NCBI GenBank assembly: GCA_964035575.1
Contig: OZ037866.1
Location: 62,001-126,000, forward strand
Direction of reading: 5' to 3'
Source: Rhynchopus sp. YZ270_cl-10
Lineage: Eukaryota > Euglenozoa > Diplonemea > Diplonemida > Diplonemidae
DNA length: 64,000 nucleotides
The translations under genes were made by a program, and so were the position numbers. Each line of letters opens with the position of its first letter. The first letter of the stretch is position 1. The notes beneath the pieces are model-generated. The model worked only from the letters and a program-made list of their open reading frames with translations, made no database searches and was not told the DNA's origin. Positions 34,336 through 44,859 of this stretch are shown piece by piece.

Positions 34336-35880
34336 TTGATACGCTTGCCCCCCGACCATCTACCTAACCTGGAAGTGACAGACGACCACCAGGGAGACAT
34401 CAGGGTGAGTGCGGAGGAGGAGCCAGAGACAGGCAACGAGAAGGAAACGGCGCCAGAGACAGCAGCACAGGACCCAACCCCCCACAGCGAACTGGAGGCC
34501 AACTTGGTGAAGTGGGGGCTGTCCCGACCGCAGGTGCCCGTGCCGTTCCGAGTAGGAGACTGTGCGTTCGACGCAGTGTGCTGGTCAGTGCGGAGCTGGA
34601 AGGTGGTGACATCGTCGACCCTTCGGTCCCTGGCGGTGGAGAGAGTGAAGAGAGATGCTGACCTGGCGAGAAATGCGATGCCCGACCTCGCGACCTGGGT
34701 GCGATGGATGAGCCTGGCAGGGAACAGGGATCGCAGGTCGTGGGCGGACCAGACAGCACTGGCGGGTCTGGCACGGGCTTTGCAGGTAGTCATTGTGGCG
34801 GTCGTGTCATCGGACTCTAAGGTGCACATCCATAGACCAGCCAGCAAGTCGAACGGGGCCGTAGCAGTGCTGCACACAGGAGCTCACGAGGCTGGCCACT
34901 TCTCGCCGTTATGCATGACAGACAACACGTTTGCATATCTGCGAAGCCTTGCCCCCGACACCCCCCTTCCAGAGATGCAGTGCCACAGCACCGGAGCGCT
35001 GTCACGGATGGAGGAGCGCCCGGGGAGACAGGGGGAATTGCTCACGTGCGAAAACTGCGCACTCATCACCGAATGTAGTGTCCCCCACTGGTTTTGTAGT
35101 TCCTGCGAGCGCACATGGTGTGAGGGATGTGGGAGCGCCAACGCAAAGTGTGTGCTTAGGGCAAAGCCAGTTCAGCCAGTTCAGCCAGTTCAGCCGACAA
35201 CATCGCAGACAGTGGGAGGTAGCTACTACAACAGCAACCCAGCTCCCCCACAGGACGCGGCAACGGAGGTGAAGGAGGAGGTTATGGATGAGGAGGATTC
35301 CGCCGACTGCGCCGACCACGACACCACCATGGACAACAACACCGCAACCGCAGCAGAATCCTTCGTCTGGGGGCCATCAGAGCAGAGCTACAACACCACA
35401 CCAACAGCTCTGACTGGTGACCACCACTTGGGTTCAGCGAAGACTGGTGGATGGACGGCTAAGTCCCACGCGGAAAGAAGGACGAAGCTGACCACCCTTG
35501 GGACTTCGCGGCGGGCGCAGGGGAACCACACTCGTCGCTCCGGTGTAGTGGAGGACAGGTCTGCGGAGACCACAGCAAGGCGGCCTTCTCCCCCTATCTC
35601 GCGAGGGTCGGATGTGGAGGCGAAAGGGTTAGTCCCACACAGCCAGAAGGAAGGGGACAGGGTGCCGAGAAATGTCGAAGAGTGGGCGGACTGCTTCTTC
35701 CCCAGGGGAGGGACCAGGCGAGAGGGAATGACTCCCTTGGCACCGGAGGTGGCGTACGAGGCGCTGGACGCGTGGTGGGATCAGCGGGAGGAGCTGGGGC
35801 GCGTCGGAGGACGGCAGACGAGTCAGTACGGGGCGCTTAGGGCGGTCCTGGTGCTGATGATGGAGGCGACCTTCAAATAG
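34336..35880 (+). CDS. OTU-type cysteine protease domain plus zinc finger, transposon-like, 5' truncated
   Basis: Open for about 514 codons after an in-frame TAA, with no early ATG. The first in-frame ATG is at about codon 115, after the domain has begun, so the N-terminus is missing or starts in another exon. Residues 66-195 resemble an OTU deubiquitinase fold: VGDCAFDAV around Cys76 (the usual DG-x-C-x-F-x-A-V), a W-x-x-x-x-x-L-x-x-L-A-x-x-L-x-V-x-I-V segment (136-156), and His188 in AGHFSPL. Residues 238-272 are a Cys-rich zinc module (C-x2-C...C-x2-C-x4-C-x2-C). The C-terminal third is acidic, then basic. OTU domains of this kind are common in retrotransposon ORFs. The frame is the only plus-strand coding sequence, is richer in G+C than its surroundings, and follows a poly(A) repeat. 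Whether the protease is active or expressed is unknown. Confidence 0.7.
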   Translation: MIRLPPDHLPNLEVTDDHQGDIRVSAEEEPETGNEKETAPETAAQDPTPHSELEANLVKWGLSRPQVPVPFRVGDCAFDAVCWSVRSWKVVTSSTLRSLAVERVKRDADLARNAMPDLATWVRWMSLAGNRDRRSWADQTALAGLARALQVVIVAVVSSDSKVHIHRPASKSNGAVAVLHTGAHEAGHFSPLCMTDNTFAYLRSLAPDTPLPEMQCHSTGALSRMEERPGRQGELLTCENCALITECSVPHWFCSSCERTWCEGCGSANAKCVLRAKPVQPVQPVQPTTSQTVGGSYYNSNPAPPQDAATEVKEEVMDEEDSADCADHDTTMDNNTATAAESFVWGPSEQSYNTTPTALTGDHHLGSAKTGGWTAKSHAERRTKLTTLGTSRRAQGNHTRRSGVVEDRSAETTARRPSPPISRGSDVEAKGLVPHSQKEGDRVPRNVEEWADCFFPRGGTRREGMTPLAPEVAYEALDAWWDQREELGRVGGRQTSQYGALRAVLVLMMEATFK

Positions 35881-37511
35881 AAGGGCCTCGCGATTGGTTG
35901 TGATTGTGGTTTATGTGGGCACTGTTGCCCTTCCCTTCTCTGTTATTTTCCCCCACCCCAACTTTTGTGTGTAGCAACACCTGTTTAGTTCCCTGTTTCC
36001 TTTTTACCCCCAACCCCTCCCATTAGATACATGTGTGTAATCCCCCTGTTGTCAAGCCCCTTGTATGTAAATTCCAAATCTTCCCCCTCACAGAAAACGT
36101 CAGGAGTAAGCCAAGGAGGCGGTTTGTCTGTGGGCGTCGGCCTAGGAGTAAGCGACGGAGATTTTTTCCCCCACCCCATCCCCTACGAGTTCCATGGGGG
36201 GTCGCTACTGGCGTTAATCATCCAAACAAAAAAGACTACAAGAGACAAAACAAAAGTAACAAGTATTTTCATCATATGCAATCAATAAATTGATAGTATA
36301 TGGTGAGGGATCAACAAAAATGGTCCCATCTTTCTTTTTATGTTGTGTGTTTTGCAAAACGTAGAAAAGAAAAGTAAAATGCTTCGTGCACAAGTTGAAA
36401 CTTCAGTAGATTGGTTTCTGATATTAACCCTGTTTCAGTCCTAAGAATCATACAGTTGTATTCAAAAGGGTGGACATCTTCAGTGATTTCCCTTTAAATG
36501 GTGGGTGAATATCGTGAAACCGATGTTCGTGTGAACATTTGGTACCTTCTACTTCAGTTTTTTGTTTCGGGAATACACAAAATACAAAAGTTTTTTTTTT
36601 CTTTTTTCTTATTCCTTTCTCTGTCCTTACTGGATGTAATGTCTGATCACCAGGAGGAAGAGTAACCTAAAGAGTCTTGGTCTTGATGGCTGCCGTGTAT
36701 ACGTAAAGTATTCCGTGCAATAATTGCTACCAATCCAAACAAATACCAACACATCCTGTCTGTGTATCAGATAGAAAACCTCAGCAAACACACAAGAAAG
36801 AGAAATAAAATAAAAGTAAAAAATAGAAAAGTGAAAAACATACTGAATTTTCTGGACTTAGTAGTTCGCCGTCCAAGCAATGATTAAAACCAGTTTAATC
36901 ATCCATTGTCCATTGTATTGAAACACCTACACAAAGACTAGAGTAGTACAAAGAGATAGCAAAACGTGCATTGCAAACAATTTAATATGTGTCCTGGAGT
37001 CTTAGTCTCAAGGCTATTGTCCCTTTAAAAATGGGAAAGCTAAGATGCCCACCAAGACCAAATCGCTCCTGCGAGAAAAATACTCATCACTAGTGACATA
37101 GTACGCGTTGAGTACAACCATATAAACTGCGTCGTGGACATTACCATTGGTAAACCACGACCAAATTACTACTGCGATATACCTATTATCTTCGTTCTTT
37201 TTTTTTTCCAAAGTTTTGCGGTTTTTGTAGTAGGCCTACAGACTGCACAGCTTACCCAGGGTGTGGCAATGTAATACATTGGTCTGACGTCTCTGAAAGG
37301 GTCAAGTACGAGGTCTAGTCCCTTCCAGTGGTGAAAAAGAGTTTTTTTTTCTTTTTATTTGGTTTGTTGAAAAAAAGTAAAAATAAAAGTGGTGTTTGTT
37401 TGTGGGAATTCTTTGAAATAGGACCTTTATCTAGATTCATTGGCTTCATGAACATATATAGCCTAGAATCGCTCGCTTATTTTGAAAACTTGGTTGTATT
37501 AGTGTAGCCAC
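35881..37511. other. AT-rich region downstream of the OTU frame
   Basis: The first about 400 bases may be the 3' part of the same element, ending near AATCAATAAATTGATAG (about 36280-36296). The rest is AT-rich with T runs and no gene. A copy of the GAAAACTTGGTTGTATTAG module ends it at 37482-37530. Confidence 0.5.
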
Positions 37512-37701
37512 CCTAGAGTGTGCTCCACTATATGCTTATTTTTTTCAGAATGCACTGAGCTGCTTCTGGTAGTCTTTAACGTTGACACCATAAACGGACA
37601 CATTTTTTTTATTGGGGTTTCGGTGTCGTCAACCAACTTTAAATAACCTACTTGCTCTCCCTTGTTATTATATCATTTTTTTTTTGGTCTCTTTTTCTGC
37701 T

Positions 37702-37737
<36 letters not shown>

Positions 37738-38503
37738 ATTTCTTTTTTGACTGTTTCAAAGAGGTAGGGAGGGGGTGGGGTGTAGTGCGAAGTTCACAGG
37801 ACAGCTGTATTGTGTGCTTCGACTTTCTGTTAACTCCTTTGTAATTATGAGTAAACAAAGCAAAAGTAACAAGAAAGGAACTTCGTATTGTAAAAAGAAA
37901 GCCCCATCCCGCCCCTTCCTCCCCTCCAGAACCAGCTGGGCACCAATACTGGAAATACAGCAAAACCACACAGACTGGACAGTCTATATTCTCCCCTGCC
38001 TCTCCCGTGTTAATGTTCACCCCTCCTTTATCCCAAATTGTCATAGAGCTAAATATAGTTGTATGCCTCGCTTCGCTCGGCAAACAACGATACATAATAG
38101 GGCGACATGCTGATGACAAATATCTCCCTCGTTTAATTCACTTTTGTGCCTCGTTCTAACTAAACCGGCACATGTACTGATTGTAAGACTTTTGGCCCTC
38201 GCTTCGCTCGGACCAAGCGCCTTTCATGTGCATTATAAACGTACCCCCCTTGCCCTGTCCAGTTTGATGTGGAACAAAAAAAGTCGAGCCTAGGGCTAAG
38301 TTGAACAACACCAAAAAAAAAAAAAAAAAAAAAAAAAATGCTCGAGAGACTCGTTCCTCTTTGCTTGTTGCTCAAAAGACTATAAACGGGGGGGAAAAAA
38401 GTAAAAGTTGTTTGTTGTTCGCTTCCACACCACTTCTGCACTCAGATTCAAGTCTTTTGGCTGTCCTTACAAGCGCCTGCCAAAACGCTCGCCTCGTGGG
38501 TGT

Positions 38504-38539
<36 letters not shown>

Positions 38540-40040
38540 CTTCGACTTGATTTACGATATGGTTGTGTTTGCCTGAAGTACAGAAAGTGTCGTGGAGCAC
38601 AGGGGGGAAAAGAGGGGGAAACAAGCGGGGAGCGGGATACGCAGACGCGCGACTTTTCACGAGGGTCTCGAGCATTTTGTCAAATACTACGTGTTTACTA
38701 AAAAAAAAAAAAAAAACGCTGTACGTAAACAAGAAAATCAACTACTTTATCATAAAGAAAGCAGAGGCTTTTTGGAAAAATACCCTTTTGGAAAAACAAA
38801 AGAAAAGGCTTATAAGAACGACACCTCGGGGTTAATGACAACTCGTTTGCTTTGGTCACTTTAAAAAGAAAAGAGTGGTTGAAACGTTGTTTTAATATTC
38901 GGCATATTTTGGACAAAAAAAAATTCGGGACAAGAGCGTTGATCACAGAGAAGATAAAGAAGGTAGGAAAACTGCACGAAGCGTGTCACAATGGACACTA
39001 TTTTCAAATAAAAATAATCAAAACACAAAGACAAAAACGAAAAGAAAAAGAGATTGGTAGATGCACACCTGACAGGTACACATCAAAAATCATCACCCAC
39101 GTTTGTTTTTATACCACACGCAGAAAACTGCCGAATTTAGCCATAAAATAGACTCTGACAAAAAAAAAAGGCGGGGAGTTTGGTTGGAATTGCATCTGAA
39201 ACAAGATTGGTAGTTTTTTTATTATTTTTTTGTGATAAATTGTTGGAGTAGCGTAGTTGCCTCGGTTGTGTTGCCACAGTTGTGCAATCTCCACTTTTTT
39301 TTCCTTTTTTGAAAACTTGGGGGACTTTCCTCGCTTCTTAATGCTGTGGTCGCCCCTTCATAGAGTTTCTGGAGGAAGTGCCACAAAAGCCCCCGGATGC
39401 AATTTAACGTCCAGCCCAGGACTAATACTTTTTCTCTCTTTCCTTTGCTTTTCAAAAAAAAAGAGAAAAAAGGTTTGGTAAGAAAACCCCATGGAACCCA
39501 TCTACTTTTTTCCTTCTTTTTTTTTTAATTTTAATTTCAAAACAATACATTGGGATTGCTTATCTTTTTTTTGTTTTGACGTTTATTGAAACAAAAGAAC
39601 TTGACATCACGCGTCACAGGACACTCCACTGCGCAGATACGAAACAAAAAAAAAAAGAAAAGTTTATAAGATGATCCTAAGCCTCTCGTGCTTAGTCACC
39701 TTAAAAAAAAACGAAACGAAAAAAAACACACACACACATGCACCTAAGCTAACAAAAGGCACACCATCCTCCTATCTCCTCGCCCCCACAATCAACGGCT
39801 GTGCCTCATCCTGCAACCCAGGTCTCTTCGTCGAAGGATGTGCACCACTGTCACGCGCACCACGCCCCCCTCCTCCTCTTCCTTCCTCCTCATCATCGCC
39901 CCGCCGCGACTTCCTCCTCCTCTGTGTGCGCGAGTCATCCACAAAGTCGACTCCTTGGTTTGCCCTCCGCCTATAGAATAGCATTATCGCTATAGAAAGC
40001 ACCACACAGAGCCCACCTGAGATGCAGAGAATCAGCAGCA
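37512..40040. repeat. 2,529-bp duplicated segment, left copy
   Basis: Matches 42331-44859 at a constant offset of 4,819 through the whole length. I found no difference, and even homopolymers of about 25-35 T or A keep the same length. The left edge (37511/42330) and right edge (40041/44860) are sharp. It contains A/T homopolymers, hairpin-motif and GTTGCCTCGG-module copies, and the 3' end of a membrane protein gene. Confidence 0.95.
39772..40038 (-). pseudogene. broken 3' end of the type I membrane protein gene
   Basis: Exact copy of the last part of exon 3 of the gene at 44591-47266. It keeps the membrane segment (LLLILCISGGLCVVLSIAI), the RRR stop-transfer and the cytosolic tail to the stop codon. 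Upstream, coding similarity ends abruptly at the edge of the inserted element (40039-42330), so there is no ectodomain, signal peptide or usual splice site. It cannot make the normal protein unless the 2.3-kb element supplies a new 5' end. Confidence 0.9.
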
Positions 40041-40365
40041 TACATAGCGTGCGAATGACCATTCGCATATATTCGCATGTGCGAATGCATTCGCATCCTG
40101 TTCGCATTCATTCGCATTGTCGTTCGCATCATTCGCATCATTCGCACTATATTCGCACTATATTCGCATGTGCGAATGATGCGAACGATGCGAACACAGT
40201 GCGAACATAGTGCGAATGATGCGAACGTAGTGCGAATGTTATAGTAGTGTGTGAATTCTGTGGGTGTGTGATTGTTGGATGATCGGGGTTTTTTGTGTTT
40301 TTTTGTGATCGGCATATTTTGGGATGAGCTTTTTTTGTCCCACTCTGGGTGGGTCGTTAGCAGGG

Positions 40366-40535
40366 GTACTGTACTGTACTGTACTGTACTGTACTGTACT
40401 GTACTGTACTGTACTGTACTGTACTGTACTGTACTGTACTGTACTGTACTGTACTGTACTGTACTGTACTGTACTGTACTGTACTGTACTGTACTGTACT
40501 GTACTGTACTGTACTGTACTGTACTGTACTGTACT
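40366..40535 (+). repeat. (GTACT)34 array
   Basis: 170 bp of perfect 5-bp units with no variant. Each unit junction forms the palindrome AGTACT. Apparent open frames through it on both strands are repeat artefacts. Confidence 0.98.
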
Positions 40536-40564
40536 GCTGAATAACGTTATTCCAAAATAACACT

Positions 40565-40594
40565 TGTTATAACGTTATCGATAACGTTATAACA
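40565..40594. other. 30-bp perfect palindrome
   Basis: Centred on ATCGAT with arms containing TTATAACGTT. A second perfect palindrome, AATAACGTTATT, lies 14 bases to the left at 40540-40551. Such a sequence can extrude a cruciform or bind a dimeric protein. Confidence 0.9.
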
Positions 40595-40951
40595 CCCACA
40601 GTATGTCTTATAATAGGCTAATATTGGGCTAATAGCCTATTATATGCCATCTTAGACGTAGGCTGCAGTCGGTGCTGTAACATACACCTCACTCACGCTC
40701 ATCAGTGAAAAACACAAGAGAAATAAGTTGTGTTGTGTCTGTAACGGAGTTGGCCTTAAATTTTGGATTTTTTCGGATTTGTTTAACGGGTTAAGCCAGC
40801 TACCACCGTACCACCAGTGGTAGCTGGGAAGGACTGGAATAGGCTAATAAAATATTAGCCTATTCCAGTTTCATTAGCCTATTCTATAAGGCTTAAATAG
40901 GCTAATATCCTATTAGGCTTTATTAGCTTATCAGCTATGGTATACTGTGTA

Positions 40952-42150
40952 TACTGCGTATACTGTGTACTGTGTATACTGTGTATACTGTGTATACTGT
41001 GTATACTGTGTATACTGTGTATACTGTGTATACTGTGTATACTGTGTATACTGTGTATACTGTGTATACTGCGTATACTGTGTATACTGTGTATACTGTG
41101 TATACTGTGTATACTGTGTATACTGTGTACACTGTGTATACTGCGTATACTGTGTATACTGTGTATACTGTGTATACTGTGTATACTGTGTATACTGTGT
41201 ATACTGTGTATACTGTGTATACTGTGTATACTGTGTATACTGTGTATACTGTGTATACTGTGTATACTGTGTATACTGTGTATACTGTGTATACTGTGTA
41301 TACTGTGTATACTGTGTATACTGTGTATACTGTGTATACTGTGTATACTGTGTATACTGTGTATACTGTGTATACTGTGTATACTGTGTATACTGTGTAT
41401 ACTGTGTATACTGTGTATACTGTGTATACTGTGTATACTGTGTATACTGTGTATACTGTGTATACTGTGTATACTGTGTATACTGTGTATACTGTGTATA
41501 CTGTGTATACTGTGTATACTGTGTATACTGTGTATACTGTGTATACTGTGTATACTGTGTATACTGTGTATACTGCGTATACTGTGTATACTGTGTATAC
41601 TGTGTATACTGTGTATACTGTGTATACTGTGTATACTGTGTACACTGTGTATACTGCGTATACTGTGTATACTGTGTATACTGTGTATACTGTGTATACT
41701 GTGTATACTGTGTATACTGTGTATACTGTGTATACTGTGTATACTGTGTATACTGTGTATACTGTGTATACTGTGTATACTGTGTATACTGTGTATACTG
41801 TGTATACTGTGTATACTGTGTATACTGTGTATACTGTGTATACTGTGTATACTGTGTATACTGTGTATACTGTGTATACTGTGTATACTGTGTATACTGT
41901 GTATACTGTGTATACTGCGTATACTGTGTATACTGTGTATACTGTGTATACTGTGTATACTGTGTATACTGTGTATACTGTGTACACTGTGTATACTGCG
42001 TATACTGTGTATACTGTGTATACTGTGTATACTGTGTATACTGTGTATACTGTGTATACTGTGTATACTGTGTATACTGTGTATACTGTGTATACTGTGT
42101 ATACTGTGTATACTGTGTATACTGTGTATACTGTGTATACTGTGTGTACT
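40952..42150 (+). repeat. 9-bp minisatellite (TGTGTATAC)n, about 130 copies
   Basis: About 1.2 kb of 9-bp units with marker variants TGCGTATAC and TGTGTACAC. The marker set (one TGCGTATAC, about 7 normal units, then TGTGTACAC, TGTGTATAC, TGCGTATAC) recurs three times, around 41069-41140, 41573-41655 and 41916-42000. This shows growth by block duplication. Since 9 is a multiple of 3, every frame is a three-residue repeat; it is not a gene. Confidence 0.97.
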
Positions 42151-42330
42151 GTGTACTGTGTAGTGCGGAAATTGACCAAAAAATGAGAACTTGCCTGTCG
42201 CCACCCCATAATAAATGTTATTCGCATGTCATTCGCATCCTGTTCGCATTGGCCAATGCGAACAGGATGCGAATACCCAATGCGAACAGGATGCGAATGA
42301 TGCGAATGAGCCGTTCGCACGCTATGTATG

Positions 42331-42520
42331 CCTAGAGTGTGCTCCACTATATGCTTATTTTTTTCAGAATGCACTGAGCTGCTTCTGGTAGTCTTTAACG
42401 TTGACACCATAAACGGACACATTTTTTTTATTGGGGTTTCGGTGTCGTCAACCAACTTTAAATAACCTACTTGCTCTCCCTTGTTATTATATCATTTTTT
42501 TTTTGGTCTCTTTTTCTGCT

Positions 42521-42556
<36 letters not shown>

Positions 42557-43322
42557 ATTTCTTTTTTGACTGTTTCAAAGAGGTAGGGAGGGGGTGGGGT
42601 GTAGTGCGAAGTTCACAGGACAGCTGTATTGTGTGCTTCGACTTTCTGTTAACTCCTTTGTAATTATGAGTAAACAAAGCAAAAGTAACAAGAAAGGAAC
42701 TTCGTATTGTAAAAAGAAAGCCCCATCCCGCCCCTTCCTCCCCTCCAGAACCAGCTGGGCACCAATACTGGAAATACAGCAAAACCACACAGACTGGACA
42801 GTCTATATTCTCCCCTGCCTCTCCCGTGTTAATGTTCACCCCTCCTTTATCCCAAATTGTCATAGAGCTAAATATAGTTGTATGCCTCGCTTCGCTCGGC
42901 AAACAACGATACATAATAGGGCGACATGCTGATGACAAATATCTCCCTCGTTTAATTCACTTTTGTGCCTCGTTCTAACTAAACCGGCACATGTACTGAT
43001 TGTAAGACTTTTGGCCCTCGCTTCGCTCGGACCAAGCGCCTTTCATGTGCATTATAAACGTACCCCCCTTGCCCTGTCCAGTTTGATGTGGAACAAAAAA
43101 AGTCGAGCCTAGGGCTAAGTTGAACAACACCAAAAAAAAAAAAAAAAAAAAAAAAAATGCTCGAGAGACTCGTTCCTCTTTGCTTGTTGCTCAAAAGACT
43201 ATAAACGGGGGGGAAAAAAGTAAAAGTTGTTTGTTGTTCGCTTCCACACCACTTCTGCACTCAGATTCAAGTCTTTTGGCTGTCCTTACAAGCGCCTGCC
43301 AAAACGCTCGCCTCGTGGGTGT

Positions 43323-43358
<36 letters not shown>

Positions 43359-44859
43359 CTTCGACTTGATTTACGATATGGTTGTGTTTGCCTGAAGTAC
43401 AGAAAGTGTCGTGGAGCACAGGGGGGAAAAGAGGGGGAAACAAGCGGGGAGCGGGATACGCAGACGCGCGACTTTTCACGAGGGTCTCGAGCATTTTGTC
43501 AAATACTACGTGTTTACTAAAAAAAAAAAAAAAAACGCTGTACGTAAACAAGAAAATCAACTACTTTATCATAAAGAAAGCAGAGGCTTTTTGGAAAAAT
43601 ACCCTTTTGGAAAAACAAAAGAAAAGGCTTATAAGAACGACACCTCGGGGTTAATGACAACTCGTTTGCTTTGGTCACTTTAAAAAGAAAAGAGTGGTTG
43701 AAACGTTGTTTTAATATTCGGCATATTTTGGACAAAAAAAAATTCGGGACAAGAGCGTTGATCACAGAGAAGATAAAGAAGGTAGGAAAACTGCACGAAG
43801 CGTGTCACAATGGACACTATTTTCAAATAAAAATAATCAAAACACAAAGACAAAAACGAAAAGAAAAAGAGATTGGTAGATGCACACCTGACAGGTACAC
43901 ATCAAAAATCATCACCCACGTTTGTTTTTATACCACACGCAGAAAACTGCCGAATTTAGCCATAAAATAGACTCTGACAAAAAAAAAAGGCGGGGAGTTT
44001 GGTTGGAATTGCATCTGAAACAAGATTGGTAGTTTTTTTATTATTTTTTTGTGATAAATTGTTGGAGTAGCGTAGTTGCCTCGGTTGTGTTGCCACAGTT
44101 GTGCAATCTCCACTTTTTTTTCCTTTTTTGAAAACTTGGGGGACTTTCCTCGCTTCTTAATGCTGTGGTCGCCCCTTCATAGAGTTTCTGGAGGAAGTGC
44201 CACAAAAGCCCCCGGATGCAATTTAACGTCCAGCCCAGGACTAATACTTTTTCTCTCTTTCCTTTGCTTTTCAAAAAAAAAGAGAAAAAAGGTTTGGTAA
44301 GAAAACCCCATGGAACCCATCTACTTTTTTCCTTCTTTTTTTTTTAATTTTAATTTCAAAACAATACATTGGGATTGCTTATCTTTTTTTTGTTTTGACG
44401 TTTATTGAAACAAAAGAACTTGACATCACGCGTCACAGGACACTCCACTGCGCAGATACGAAACAAAAAAAAAAAGAAAAGTTTATAAGATGATCCTAAG
44501 CCTCTCGTGCTTAGTCACCTTAAAAAAAAACGAAACGAAAAAAAACACACACACACATGCACCTAAGCTAACAAAAGGCACACCATCCTCCTATCTCCTC
44601 GCCCCCACAATCAACGGCTGTGCCTCATCCTGCAACCCAGGTCTCTTCGTCGAAGGATGTGCACCACTGTCACGCGCACCACGCCCCCCTCCTCCTCTTC
44701 CTTCCTCCTCATCATCGCCCCGCCGCGACTTCCTCCTCCTCTGTGTGCGCGAGTCATCCACAAAGTCGACTCCTTGGTTTGCCCTCCGCCTATAGAATAG
44801 CATTATCGCTATAGAAAGCACCACACAGAGCCCACCTGAGATGCAGAGAATCAGCAGCA
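42331..44859. repeat. 2,529-bp duplicated segment, right copy
   Basis: The right copy is continuous with the intact membrane protein gene, so its right edge is the ancestral sequence. The left copy joins the ancestral sequence on its left side. The pair is therefore a tandem duplication with the 2.29-kb element at the novel junction. Confidence 0.95.

Larger units (their letters stand above)
40039..42330. mobile_element. 2.29-kb gene-free inverted-repeat element made of arrays and palindromes
   Basis: The ends are perfect inverted repeats CATACATAGCGTGCGAA (40039-40055 and 42314-42330). Subterminally there are about 19 copies of TTCGCA/TGCGAA in 40050-40255 and about 9 in 42220-42322. The interior, in order, holds (GTACT)34, the palindromes at 40540-40551 and 40565-40594, repeats of TAGGCTAATA with a 16-bp stem hairpin at 40834-40868, an 11-bp stem at about 40796-40827, and a 1.2-kb 9-bp array. 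No frame outside the arrays. The CATACA start is shared with the 11.6-kb element. Dense subterminal repeats fit transposase-binding sites of a non-autonomous transposon, but excision footprints and a partner transposase are not visible here. Confidence 0.8.

Noticed and set aside
37673-38119. Minus-strand frame of 148 codons present in both 2.5-kb copies
   Set aside because: Half of it is a poly-Lys reading of a T homopolymer and there is no motif; its repetition only reflects the duplication.
40935-42455. Frames of 400-500 codons (Tyr-Thr-Val, Ile-His-Ser, Cys-Ile-Leu repeats) on both strands
   Set aside because: The 9-bp array is open in all frames by construction; no frame has a plausible start or continues into unique sequence.
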